Of a DNA stretch of 59,384 nt, positions 11,583-23,320 are shown in pieces. The position numbers and the translations under genes are program-made. Every line of letters begins with the position of its first letter. Positions within the stretch are counted from its first letter, which is position 1. Below the pieces are notes generated by a model. The model was not told where the DNA came from. It did no database searches and saw only the letters and a program-made list of their open reading frames with translations. The DNA is from Gnetum montanum (Eukaryota > Streptophyta > Gnetopsida > Gnetales > Gnetaceae), in contig MNCI01029622.1 of assembly GCA_015680685.1 (NCBI GenBank), positions 118,223 to 177,606 of the forward strand, written 5' to 3'.

Positions 11583-12032
11583 CTAATTTTTTAAGGTTCA
11601 ATTAAAGGTAAACAAATTAAATTTTTGATTGATAGTGGTGCTAGTAATAACTTTATTTCTTCAAAGTTAATTAATTTATTGAAATTAAGTTTACCTTCCA
11701 AGAAAATTATTAATATAGAACTAGCAGATGGAACAACCATGAGCAAGCATACTAGGTATGGAGAAATTAACTTTACCATGCAAAACATGTCTTTCATTGA
11801 TGAATTCTTTGAATTTGAACTAGGTGATGTTGATGCAATTTTAGAAATTTATTTCCTCAAAAAATTTGATATTACTACCCACTTTGGAACTTGTATTTTA
11901 AAATTCCCAACCACTAATGGAGTCAGGGTTCTAAGGGGATTAGGAACAGCAAAGCAAATTCATATGATAACTATTAAGCAAACTAAAAGATTAGTCAAAA
12001 AGTGTGCATACTGGAGAGAAATTGGAGACTAA
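11583..12032 (+). pseudogene. Retropepsin remnant of the chromovirus element
   Basis: The frame 11625-12032 opens with MIDSGASNNFISSKL, the D-S/T-G active-site loop of a gypsy aspartic protease, followed by IELADGTTMSKH and a second half reading ELGDVDAILEIYFLKKF. This fits a complete protease domain of usual size. At about 11990 the frame passes directly into integrase-type sequence, so the RT-RNase H block that should follow is absent. It is one of the longest uninterrupted stretches of this element. Confidence 0.75.
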
Positions 12033-13473
12033 GGTTGTTGTGTGAAGCACATGAAATACCATACACATGACACCTAGGTTATATTAAGACCTATATGATG
12101 ATTCACAAATCTTATTTTTGGCTTGGAATGAAGAATGATGTGTCCTCATACATTAAAAATTATCCAACATGCCAAAGAATAAAAGCTGAATCGATGAAAC
12201 CTAATGGATTATTATAACCTATGGAACTCCCAACCTAGAAATGAGAAGATGTCACCATGGATTTCATTGTGGGATTGCCAATAACCAAAAAGGAAAATGA
12301 CTCAATTTTCATAGTGGTTGATCATCTATAAAAGATGGCACATTTTATAGCTTTGAAATCTACAAACATAGTATAAGAAGTAGCCCAAAAATTTCTACGT
12401 GAAGTATTTCGATTACATGATTGTCCAAAATCTATCACTTTGAACAAAGATCCCAAGTTCATATCTAAATTTTGAAAAAATTTCTTCAAAGAGCTTGGAA
12501 CCTAGTTGAAATTTAGCACAACTTACCACCCTAAGACTAATGGGAAAACTAAATGCGTGAATAGAATATTAGAAGATATCCTATGAAGCTACATTGGGAG
12601 TAGACCAAAAACGTGGGAGAATTATTTACACTTGATAGAATTTTCCTTTAATAATAATTATCAAGGTTCCATACATTGAACACCATTCGAACTAGTGTAT
12701 GAATGTAATTGTCATACACCACTAACCTAGGCAAATTCAACCATAAGAATAGAATGGAAGGAAGACGAAATGAAAATAATGGAAAACATTATTACAAGAG
12801 TTAAACAATATTTACAAGCTACCCAAGATAAATATAAAGGATATGTAGATCAACATCGACTTAAAAAAGAATTCCAAGTAGGAGATCAAGTATTACTGAG
12901 AGTAAAACCTACCAGAAGTTCTCTTAAACTTGGAAAATATACTAAATTGACACCTAGATTTTGTGGACTCTCTGAAATCTCTAAAAGAATTAGTGAAGTA
13001 GCATATTGGTTGAATCTTCCAGCAACCTTAAAAACTCATCCAGTTTTCCATGTGAGCTTGCTAAAGAAATTTCATGAAAATGATGTATCATATGTGCTAG
13101 ATTGGAATACTTTTCCATTACGATCCAATGGTAGCTTTGAAGTTAGACCCATTGCTATTAAGAACCAATAACCAAGAAATTACAAAATAAAACTATCAAC
13201 AAAGTACTTGTTCAATGGTCAAATTGTGATCAGCAGACTTGGGAAAATAGGGATTTTATTTTAAATACTTACCCCCAACTTTTTTATCATCATGATATTG
13301 AATATAAATTGTATTTGTTATGGATGTAATAAATTATGTTTCATAATTTTTGATCTTCTATTTGTATAGATGATAATGAGAAAAATAAAGGAACTAAAGC
13401 TGAGGAGCATAACAATGAAGCAGTAGTTGAGCAACTGGACATAGAGGAAGCACTTGAGGACAAGCTAGATGCC
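12020..13473 (+). pseudogene. Integrase and chromodomain remnant
   Basis: The zinc-binding region is partly preserved (LLCEAHEIPYT ... NYPTCQRIKAES). The core shows VTMDFIVGLP with the first Asp, then a degraded NKDPKF at the second, then TTYHPKTNGKTKCVNRILED with the Glu. The ORF 12770-13171 covers the C-terminal domain (DKYKGYVDQHRLKKEFQVGD, KLTPRFCGLSEISKRI, VFHVSLLKKF). A chromodomain follows from about 13198 (NKVLVQWSNCDQQTWENRDF), then an acidic tail ending at about 13473. Chromodomains direct integration of these elements to particular chromatin. Many stops; inactive. Confidence 0.8.
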
Positions 13474-13487
13474 TAAGGGAGGTAGAT

Positions 13488-14006
13488 TGTAACGTCTTGT
13501 CCCTTGTTAAGGGTGGAAACAATTGTAAATAATGTAATTAACCTTCAAATGAAGGGGCACCTCATTATGAGGAGTTATAATTATTCATGTATCCCTCAGG
13601 AAAGGGTTTGACTTATGTCATTTAAGGCCAAGGTTAGAGGTCATGCCAGGCATGGAGTTGTAGAGCCGAGAGAGGTAAGTAACAGGAGCCAAGTGAAGCG
13701 GGACAAAAAGGGACAAATCACCCCTTTGGAAGGATAGCCTAACCATGGTGGCAATGTCAGATTGCCTCTAAGGCTTAAGTGGCATAGGAAGATAACCCAG
13801 AGGACATTACAATACCAATTATTTATTTATTAGTTAATAAAATTTTTTCCATTTTCCTATTTTCATTCCTCGGTACCAATTATTCATTTACCAGTTAATT
13901 CATTTATTAAATATTTATAATGTTTCTAGTATATTATCTAAGAAAACAGTGAATGCAATAAATTACGCAATCGTATTTTTACAACATCCAAAGATGGGAT
14001 GTCACA
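13488..14006 (+). repeat. 3' LTR (519 bp) of the chromovirus element
   Basis: Preceded by the purine-rich CTAAGGGAGGTAGAT. Starts TGTAACGTC and ends GATGTCACA, giving TG...CA ends with inverted terminal similarity (TGT...ACA). No second copy is in the window, so the right edge is inferred from the terminal motif. Confidence 0.65.
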
Positions 14007-16232
14007 AAGTGCATTCCACAATTATTAAGTATGGATGGAAGATAGATTAAGATAATTGTTCTTACTAACTATGGGAATTATATTTGGTTTAATTTTTAGT
14101 AGTAGTCTATATTTAAAACCTAATGTAACACATATGAAAGTGAATCAGGAAACAAATTGATGATTCCCAAATCATACATTAACTAAACAGCTAGCTTTAG
14201 TTGTGAGGTAACCAATTTTTCACAAGTGTTAGTTTTGTCTAGTATGTCATGAATGAGGGTTGGATTTCTCTCCCTAGATCATGATATGATACCTTAAGAA
14301 AAATGGTAGACAAGTGAATCCTCCAGACTATCCACTAATCACTAGAGATTCAAAAAAGAAGTATGGTCACTCTTAAAAAGTATCTTATGATAGGATTTTT
14401 CCTCTTCATAGATACTTTACTCATAAGTCATAATAAAATAGGTAGATCTATATATAGAGATTAGAAAAGAATCGATTAAAGATAGTTACAAAGTAAATAA
14501 AGCAAATAGTAGCTAGTTGCATGTACAAATACATATGGAATGGTATCATCATAAGTAATATGAGCTAAAATATCCACTCAAGAGTTAAGAAAAAACTAAT
14601 GGATATTCTAAAAATGATTTTCATTATGATTGTGTAGTAGATATAGGAGATGTTCAGTCACCTGATACATGGAAGATGAAGTACAAGGTTATTATTTGAT
14701 TTAAATGACTTTGATGCTTAACGAGTTGCTAAGTTATGTAGAACAAGCACACAATAGTATAAATGTTGTGTTACGTAATATATGTTCCCAAGTCATAGTA
14801 TGGCGATCGATGGACATTTATGATTAATTTACCATCAATTATACATGAAGGCTCAGTATTCACATGCTAGACTACCTTTTCATTATCATGTCTTTGATGA
14901 ATGTTTCATCCATCAAATGTTCATTCACTAATTTATGATGTTATCCATGCATCCATTCCATTAATGAAAGTCATGTGATACTTGTGAAATTGAATCATCT
15001 AGTTTAAGAGACTTATCATGATGTAATTCTTTCAGCATTAGCACATCCCTAGGTTGAAGTATCATAATGAGATTAAGGACATGGAGTAGAGGACCTCTAT
15101 GAGGTGGGGAATGAACAAACCACTAGGGTGGATCCTTCAGGTGTAAAATGACAATAATCCTGAGAAAAATAGAGTGAGTTATTCCAAGTGAGTGACATTG
15201 ATGGTAATAGACTAGGTAATCCAAAGCTTTAGGTATGTGCCTATACATTCATCCAAATATATATCTGTCATTGTAGATACCTAGTATATTTGAGTGAGAG
15301 AGATGTAGGTACTTTCTTCTTTTCAAAATATACTAGTATGCTTAATCTTTATGATAAGTTTGGTGTGCCTTCATTCAAAGAATGAGTTGCCTATTACCTA
15401 CCTTAATAGTATAGTGAGTTTAGTAAATAAGATAGAGTTTAACATATGAGAGTGATGAGTTTAGGGGGCATTCTTTAGACAATTTATGGGAAGGCTTTGC
15501 CTAACCTACCCAAGATAATACTCACGAAGCCCATCTTATTGTTGTTTCTACCACTACAAACACAAAGTTCCTCCAACCATATTGTGCTATGGATATGTTT
15601 GGGATGTAGCCCTATCCATGGAATATTTCATGAGTACTATACCCCTTGATTAATTTCAATTGAATGTAGTGTTCATTTTGGTATGTATTGAAAGGTGACC
15701 AAAACATCTCAAACAAAAACTACCTAAGCTAATGATAGAGGCAACAAGACCTTCCAATCAAGTACCATTAATTGATCATAAATATATCATGAAAATACTG
15801 CATGTACTCATATATATAGGAATGGTAAGAATATAACCTTGAAACTAAACTAGGTGGATCCTAGTATGCTCTTCACCATGTGTATATCTATGATGGGCTT
15901 CCAACCTTCTAGAAGTAGCACTATACATAAATTGATGGAGTAAGGTCACATCTCCATAAACCGCTAATGTGTTTTAATAGATTTGGTTATCTTTATCATC
16001 CTTTTTATAGTGACTGTACATGATACTATGGCATCATATGCCTCAATCCCGTTAAGCTTCATTGCAAAATATGATCCAATATAGACGCAGCTACTTTCCC
16101 ATGTCTACTTTTCATTATCATTCCTTTTCATTCATTTGTTTTCTAATGCCAAAATAAATCTTTCTAAGTAACATGTTAGTTTCATTCTACTTAGCATTTT
16201 TGAACCTATTCCCCTAATGAAATACTAGTAGC
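14007..16232. other. Anonymous AT-rich sequence
   Basis: No coding region, RNA gene or recognised repeat was seen. Together with the sequence after 23320 it formed the target into which the element at 16238-23315 inserted. Confidence 0.4.
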
Positions 16233-16237
16233 AGTAG
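16233..16237. repeat. Left target-site duplication AGTAG
   Basis: AGTAG directly before the 5' LTR matches AGTAG directly after the 3' LTR (23316-23320). Five bases is the usual length for Ty3/gypsy insertions. Confidence 0.85.
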
Positions 16238-17033
16238 CGATGAGCCACGATATTGTGTATGCAATATCGCATCTGCCATGCGATATCGCATCCTGCCTCA
16301 TCTTCTATAAATAAGAGATGGTGCCCTTTGTTAAAGGTAGTTAGACTTAGACCCTTAGCCAAACTCTTGCAGTTTTACCATTCCAAAGTTAGAATAATTT
16401 CTGTGTGCCCACAGTAGGAGTCATAAAGTGAACGGATCTTTATTCAAGCAATTTGTACCTGAGCATACATTTGTGTATGGCAATAAAGATGAACTTTATG
16501 ATACCTTGTAGCATATAGAATAAGCTAATTGGTAATTAATTATTGTTGAATGTTTAATGCTTTCCTAGTTAATTAATTTCTCTCTCAACCTTTGATCCTC
16601 TTAGTTAAGTGCACTCAGTACGACTGCTTCGAGCATGCGTGTAGCACTTGGTAACCTAGTAATGATTAGCGTTTGGTAATCCCAACAGTGTTGCACTGGT
16701 TTAGGATGTGTACAGCAAGTGGGAATGAATACTGGTGTTAGGACAATTAGAACTTAGTTAATGAATAGTTAATATAAGTTAGTCACTTAGTTCTCTTTCC
16801 CTTTTCTTATTATTATAAGACATCAAAAAGATAAAAGTTATAAAAATCATATACCTCAAGCTTACTTAACCATACAACCATGACAATACAAGTAAGTTTG
16901 GGAAGAAAACGATTGATAAACCCTAAGTGTTCCATTAAGGCGTTTAAGCACTTAGTCCTTGGAGTTCGACCAAATCGCATGTGAGACGCTTGTATTCATA
17001 TGGTTGAGTGTAGGGCTACCTCACCACTCATCA
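16238..17033 (+). repeat. 5' LTR (796 bp)
   Basis: Begins CGATGAGCC (first base mutated from T, judging from the 3' LTR) and ends CACTCATCA directly before the primer site. U3 has GATATC-type palindromes at 16246-16289, then TATAAATA. The R/U5 portion carries the family blocks ATCTTTATTC, GGCAATAAAGATGAAC and TGGTTGAGTGTAGGG. Confidence 0.9.
16306..16313 (+). promoter_or_regulatory. TATA box of the 5' LTR
   Basis: TATAAATA lies 68 bases into the LTR, just after the palindrome cluster. The same box follows the cluster in the LTRs at 9567 and 22589. It is probably the start point for the element RNA. Confidence 0.6.
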
Positions 17034-17034
17034 T

Positions 17035-17053
17035 TGGCGCCGTTGCCGGGGAC
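17035..17053 (+). promoter_or_regulatory. Primer-binding site, tRNA-Asp type
   Basis: TGGCGCCGTTGCCGGGGA starts two bases after the 5' LTR. This sequence is the known Athila-type primer site, complementary to the 3' end of tRNA-Asp, and sets the start of minus-strand DNA synthesis. Confidence 0.85.
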
Positions 17054-17178
17054 TTAGTTTTTTGTGTGCTATGTAGAACATAGGAAAACATCCATATCGT
17101 TGGAACACTAGAACAAACCCTTAGGGTTAATCAAGGAAAGATAAGACAATAGTACATCACACACCAAATAAGAAAAAA

Positions 17179-19123
17179 ATGTCTTCTTCTTCACATAAGA
17201 GCACTTCACTACCTAGGACTAACATAAGAGGCAGTTGGCGGCATAATACATGTAACCAAGATCTGCCAGTTCCTCAACAGTTTCGTGTGGTATATACTCA
17301 TCATGATGAGTATGTACCCGATTTCACCTTTATTCTCCACCAAGATGAACAACTACGTTGGAGAGACTTGGAGGGTAACATAGTGTTGCCCCTAGACCAA
17401 TCAGTCCCCAACATGTTCCTTCGTGCTCTCACACAAATAGGCATGCCACTTTTATACATGGAATACATTGCATGTGATTATGACACAAGGGACTATCATC
17501 CCACAGGAGTGCAACATCAAAGAGACTTGCAACAAGAGAGTTACCACACATCCTTGAAGGGTAAATGGCCCCATAATGCTTCGCACATCTTAAGCAAAAT
17601 TGAGGGTGGTGAATCTATTTCAACAAGTTCCCCACCAAACAATGTTCCCCCTCCTAAAAATGGTCAAGAGGTGGTGTATCAGAATCTCGACTCTATGGTT
17701 CACAACCCTAGTTCTCATCCCCATGAACACAAAGTGTTCAACGAGGGAACACAATAAGGGTGGACGTTCTAATCGTGAACACGATCAAGGCTAAGACCAC
17801 CAAAGAGAAGGTAGAAAATACCATCATGCCGATGGTTCTCCTTCTTCTTCACCTTCATCCTCATCATCACCCTCTCCTTCAGTGTCTGGATGCAATCATA
17901 AGGAAACCAATCATGAGGATAAAGGAAAACAAAGTGAAAAACATTGACAAGACATTTGAGAATGAGGACAAGGACACTCTAAGGAATCAAGGCATAGAAT
18001 AAGGGAGAGTAGGGAACCATGTAGACACCATAGATGCTATGAACCAGATGATCATGAAGAACCCCTACTTGTAACTAGAAGCATGCTAGATATAATGGAG
18101 GCTGTAAGAGTTCCAACAAGGCACCAAAAGAATAGTAGGATCAAGAGGTTAGACATGAACAACATCCCATGATTTGAAGAGGGATACAACGTTGATCCTC
18201 AAAATCATTTACAAGCATTCCATGATGCATGTGCCTTGCAAAACATAGAAAATGAATGGCAAAAACTAAAGTTCTTCCCAAGGACACTAGTGAAAGAAGC
18301 AAAAAGCTGGAACCGATCCTTAGAACTGGAATCCATTTGGAGGTGGAGTACAATGTTAGAACTATTTAATGATAAGTACCAAATGTACTCCCGAATGTCT
18401 AACCTGTGAAAGAAAATCCAAGGATGGAAGCAAGGAAATCATGAACCCTTGGATGCTACCATGGGCCGTTATTACGCACTATTACATTGTTGCCCTGGCC
18501 ATGGTTACTCGCAGTAGGATCAACTACGCCATCTCGTGGATGGACTTAGGCATGAAATAAGAAGAACCCTTGGAACGTATGCCCAAGGAAGATTATCAGA
18601 GCTTAGGTCTCATCAAATTCATAGATTGCTAGAGCAAGTAGCCAAAGAAGAAGGTGAGCTACGAAAGAGAGAAAGTGCAAAAGAGTATAACCGAGATCCT
18701 TCCCTTTGAAAAAGGGGAGTGAGATTCTATGAGGAGGAAGAAGAGTTACCACTTGAAGAGATGGTGAATAGGAAAACTTTGCCACTCTAAAAGTTAACAA
18801 TAGAAGTATCGGTAAAGGTAGACCAAATGTGGGACTCCCTAGATAGTAGGTTTGAAACTGTTCTTAAAATTGTAGAGGAGTCTAGGGAGTGAGGCAGTGA
18901 CCATAATAAAAAGAAAAAGAGAGAAGTGGACAATGCACGTAACAAGGGTAAGGGCAAAATGGCCATCACCGAAGAGGTTGTGGATTTAGACACAGACAAG
19001 GACAGTCAATGTGAGATATGCCAATACGACCATCCTAAGGGATGTTGCCCAGTGATCTCACATCTACAAGAGTTTGGGGTGTATGCACTCAACCCACAAC
19101 TTAATAAAAGGCCAGCACCCTGA
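17179..19123 (+). pseudogene. gag of the non-autonomous Athila-like element, broken
   Basis: The first frame (17179-17757, 192 residues from MSSSSHKST) is the intact N-terminal part, missing from the copy at 1671-10299. It then shifts into a charged Ser/His-rich stretch, a capsid-like block with stops (HLQAFHDACALQN, KLKFFPRTLVKEAKSW, LFNDKYQMYS) and, in frame 18926-19123, the knuckle CEICQYDHPKGCC with all Cys and His kept. The knuckle has C-x2-C-x3-H-x4-C spacing. A Pro/Gln/Tyr-rich tail continues in frame 19247-19510. Gag would form the cytoplasmic particle, but the frame breaks prevent a full product. Confidence 0.75.
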
Positions 19124-19531
19124 TGGTTACCTTATCCTCAAGGTAACCTAAAGCAGTTCCACCAACCTTCAACATATTATCCAAGTGGAACTCCACCATA
19201 ACCCATTGAGTAACATCAATAATGGCAATACCCATAGTCATGGGAGATGCCACCACCAAGGCAACAATACCCCTACCGACAACCGGATCCATATGGCTAC
19301 TACATGCAACATCCAATCTCTCCATGTGACTCTGTTGGTCACATGATATCACAACAACACTACCAAGCTCGAGAGTATTATAGGACTCCTTCTCCTATGG
19401 GAGATAACCCACAAACATACCATCCTTCAAATCCATCCGCAACTCTCACACCGATAGCTCCATTACCACTCGCTCTAGTAATGCAAGGAGAACTCCCTAC
19501 TCAACCGTAGCAACGTAATGCCATAAGGGCT

Positions 19532-20500
19532 ATGAATCTTCAACCCGTTGTTGGTACTGACAACCATATGAAGAAAAGACCTTTCTTTAGAACCAACAGT
19601 CCAACTAAGCCCTCACAATCACAAATGGTTGAACCTTTGGACACCTCCCCATCAACTAAGGCTTCAAATATCCCTTCAAACCAAACACCGAACTCAACGC
19701 ATACAATTATGTTAACACATGTTGTTACTGACTAGATTAAGGTGGCCCACCTTCCCAGGAAATTCTCTAATCCTAGAAGTTCTCTAATCTATCTCCAAAT
19801 CATTGAGAATGAACCATGCAAAGCTCTTCTAGACTCAAGTTCCGGAGTTAACCTAATATCACAAGAGATGTACAAATCTTGGAACTTGCCTCCATTAAGG
19901 AAGAGTAATATTCATTTAGATCTGGCCGACTAGTCCATCACTGTTCCCTTGGGACTAGTGGAGGACATCATTACCACTATGTGTGGGTGGTTGTACCCAG
20001 CTGATTTTCTAGTGATACAAGTGAACAATGGTAGAGGGGACTTCCTAATAATAATGGGAAGGGCATGGCTAAGCATTGTAGATGCATGCCTAGGAATCTG
20101 CGATCTTTCCCTGGAAATATCTAAGGAGAACACTTTTAGAAAGATCAAGAAGAAGAAGGTTCCATGCATCGCATATAGTGATATAAGGTGCAATTGTGTG
20201 CAGAGATCATGGGTTGTGCAAAGTTTAGCATTGCCTACATGCAACCGGTGTGCACAAGACCTTAACTTACAAAAGTGCCTATATGTAGCAACCACACGAC
20301 AAAGAGACACCCAATGGCTGATAGTTGATCAAGAGAGCAACTCACTAATGTGCATGGAACTAACTGAGGGAATAACTAGTGCTTACATCGAAAGCATAGA
20401 TGCACTCAAGCAAGTTTGTCACCAACTTCCAAACCTTAACCTGGAAAACATCAATTGGGGGAAGTTGGAAATCCCTAAAAAAGTCAGACCAAAACCTTAA
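19532..20500 (+). pseudogene. Protease remnant of the non-autonomous element
   Basis: The frame 19742-19933 holds KALLDSSSGVNLISQEMY, where the active-site Gly is replaced by Ser (DSS instead of DSG). After a stop, frame 19949-20500 continues with IIMGRAWLSIVDACLG and a Lys-rich segment, matching 4028-4546 closely. Upstream, 19532-19735 is the Pro/Ser/Thr-rich linker from gag. The frame ends a few codons after the equivalent of the RT start, at the deletion junction. Confidence 0.75.
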
Positions 20501-20505
20501 TAAGA
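20490..20505 (+). other. Deletion junction: RT-RNase H-integrase block missing
   Basis: Left of here GGGGAAGTTGGAAATCCC matches about 4592-4610 of the sister element. Right of here TTAATAAGAGATTA and CAAACCTTTCCATGA match about 7380-7430. The intervening roughly 2.76 kb of the sister is absent. No added bases are obvious. Confidence 0.8.
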
Positions 20506-22539
20506 GATTATTAGTCTATGTGCAACAGACCAAACCTTTCCATGAATTTAGAACGATTAGTGCACATAATACCTCTAAGAAGGGATGACCCTGCTCACTA
20601 TTTCGGATCTCCCCCTTCCAACTCAGTCATGGGGGAGATAGCCATCTTTACTGATCATTTGAGGCCCTCAATTCCTTTTTCAATTTTTTTTTACACATTT
20701 TTGTTTTACAAATTTCTCTAACTTTTCTTGTTTTTGTTTTGCAACATCATTTATACTCTTTCATTTCTTTGTGTGATTGTTTATTTTGTTAAGTTCGTCA
20801 CCTAATAAGTGCTCCTGATGGTGGTATGAACTGTATTCTATTAATTGCTAATGTTTGGTTTTTACCTTGGAGTTATAATGTTGATACTAAGGTATGGTTC
20901 TTTTAATATAACAGGTAATGAGCCCATGTCATCCATGCATTCATAAATTTCTATGGCCTTTCTTGGCTTGGAATTGTATGGTCTCTTTCTTCATAATAAA
21001 ACTATTAACGAATTGGTGACTGGGTATTTCTCAAACCGAGGAAGGACTCAAGGACTAAAAAGGGTGTTACTTCAAGGGAAGTTGATGCATTTGTGCTAGC
21101 CATTCTCTTATATGCTTGGATGTTTTCTTCTTGAGTTTTCCTTATCATTCTGACATTGCTCCATTATCGGGAAGCTAAGCTAATAAAAATAATAAGGCTT
21201 TTCGGTGTGGTTATCATGTAAAAAACAAAAAAAAAAGAGAGAAAAAGAGTGAGAATTCAAAGCACACCACTTAGACCAAATAATCATCTGGGCTACAAGC
21301 ACTAGTTATGGAACTAAACAAACATTTTCCCTCTAACTAAGGCCCTTTCTCGCTTCCTATTTTTTCCCTTTCTCGTCTCCTCGAAATGGTGGTGACTCTT
21401 TGGTGGAAGCATTCTTGTCACTTCAAGTGGATGGATTGGCCAAGTGTATTAATGCGAAGTCACTGGATGTGGATTGTTTGAGGCTAGATTTGGAATGAGA
21501 TCTACTAAGTCATATTAACCATAAATACAAGGGGCTGTACACCACCTTGTTCTTGGGACTCCATTCCATTCTCTTGTTCCCATCATTCTTTCTCCATTTT
21601 CCACCTCATTGTTGGTTGTATCAGTAGTCTATATTTTGGTTGATGCATTGTTTTCTTTTTGGTAAATTCTTGTGGTTAAGATTTTAACTCTTGCTTCCAA
21701 ACGACATTTCTAGAGCCTACAGACTCTTTGAATGTGGGTTTTTCAGGGCATAAAGGGCATAAGCCTACTTTGGGGAGGACCCACTAGCATTCCTATTGGT
21801 GCATCAGTTAACCTCTTTCCCTTAAACATTTCTACAATCAACATTTGTTTTGTTCATTCCCACCTCTAACATTCATTTTATCGATGTTGTCATTGTTTCT
21901 TTTCCTCCATCTTTCTTATTCCTTATCTTTTTCCATTCTATCACTACAGGAAGATTGCTCTTAGTCATGGGGGCCCTGGTCCAATTTTTTCAATTTTCTC
22001 CTAACCCCTACACCTTGGGTAGTCACCAGTGTTATATCTCTAGAATCCATATTAGCCATATCACAACTTAGCCAATGGACCTTACACTGAGGTAAGGTAT
22101 CAACTATATTATGATTTACTTATCCTTGCTCATATGTGACTATGTTGTGTGTGCAAATGGCAATCATACAGTAATGGACCAGACCTAGAGGAAACACTTA
22201 GGATGGACTAGCACTAGAATAGTTGTGCAAGGAACAAGACTGATGGCACAGTTATGGACAGACAACGGAAGGTGCAATCCTAGTGTCAACAGCAACTCAT
22301 CTTCTTCTCTTCTTTTCTCTCTCTCTCTTCTCTCTCAGCTACCAAATAAGGCTGGATGTCAATTGTGTATAGTATTCATTCTTGTAGTCATGAACATTAA
22401 TATTGTCATGTATTGTAATGATTGATCCGTTCACACGTCATCCCATTCACCATTAGTTGTCATTCAAGTCAATAATCCCATACCATCCCAATATTTTGTA
22501 AGGAACTCAAGGACAAGTTTTCATTCAGTCATGGGGGTA
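20506..22539 (+). other. Post-pol 3' region of the non-autonomous element
   Basis: Aligns with 7410-9470 throughout and has no conserved long ORF. It keeps purine tracts at about 20624 (TCATGGGGGAGAT), about 21965 (TCATGGGGGCCC) and 22530 (TCATGGGGGTA). It also keeps a strong pyrimidine tract ending CAG at 22338 followed by LPNKAGCQLCIVFILVV. Its retention after loss of pol suggests cis-acting roles, which is an inference. Confidence 0.6.
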
Positions 22540-23315
22540 TGATGAGCTACAATATTGCATACGTGATATTGCATCCTACCTCATCTTCTATAAATAAGAT
22601 GTGGCACCCTTTGTTCTAGGTAGTTAGACTTAGACCCTTAGCCAAACTCTTGCAGTTTTACCATTCCAGAGTTAGAATAATTTCTGTGTGCCCATAGTAG
22701 GAGTCATAGAGTGAACGGATCTTTATTCGAGCAATTTATACCTGAGCACACATTTGTGTACAACAATAAAGATAAACTTTATGATAAACCTTGTAGCATA
22801 CAAACTAAGCTAATTGGTAATTAATTATTGTTGAATGTTTAATTCTTTCCTAGTTAATTAATTTCTCTCTCAACCTTTGATCCTCTTAGTTAAGTGCACT
22901 CAGTATGACCGTTTCGAGCATGTATGTAGTGCTTGGTAACCCAGTAACGATTAGCATTTGGTAATCCCAGCAGTGTTGCACTGGTTCAAGATGTGTACGG
23001 CAAGTGGGAACAGATACTGGTGTTAGGACAATTAGAACTTAATTAATGAATAGTTAATATAAGTTAGTCACTTAGTTCTCTTTCCCTTTCCCTTATTAGT
23101 ATAAGACATCAAAAAGATAAAAGTTATAAAAATCATATACCTCAAGCTTACTTAACCATACAACCGTGACAATACAAGTTTGGGAAGACAACGATTGATT
23201 AACCCTGAGTGTTCCATTAAGGCGTGTAAGCACTTAGTCCTTGGAGTTTGACCAGATTGCACGTGAGACGCTTGTATTCATATGGTTGAGTGTAGGGGTA
23301 CCTCGCCACTCATCA
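22540..23315 (+). repeat. 3' LTR (776 bp)
   Basis: Starts TGATGAGCTAC after the purine tract CATGGGGGTA and ends GCCACTCATCA. TATAAATA is at 22589-22596. It differs from the 5' LTR at many sites and lacks part of the palindrome cluster, so the insertion is not recent. Confidence 0.9.
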
Positions 23316-23320
23316 AGTAG
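23316..23320. repeat. Right target-site duplication AGTAG
   Basis: Matches 16233-16237 exactly. Confidence 0.85.

Larger units (their letters stand above)
10300..14006 (+). mobile_element. Degenerate chromovirus-type Ty3/gypsy element, 3' part
   Basis: Contains, in order, gag with a zinc-knuckle relic, protease, integrase with a chromodomain, and a 3' LTR. RT and RNase H are missing between protease and integrase. The 5' end is not present next to 10299, consistent with the Athila-like element having inserted into this one and the remaining 5' part lying off the left edge. Chromovirus assignment rests on the integrase C-terminal block ending VFHVSLLKKF and the chromodomain-like VQWSNCDQQTWENRDF. 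Confidence 0.8.
16238..23315 (+). mobile_element. Non-autonomous Athila-like retrotransposon lacking RT, RNase H and integrase
   Basis: A 7078-bp unit bounded by two related LTRs and an exact AGTAG duplication. Inside are a tRNA-Asp-type primer site, gag and protease remnants, then a direct jump to the post-pol 3' region. Compared with the copy at 1671-10299, the block equivalent to about 4620-7383 (RT, RNase H, integrase; roughly 2.76 kb) is missing, and the join lies at about 20490-20505. Stops in gag and the DSG-to-DSS change in the protease show later decay. If it moved in this form, it used enzymes supplied by relatives; alternatively the deletion came after insertion. Confidence 0.85.
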
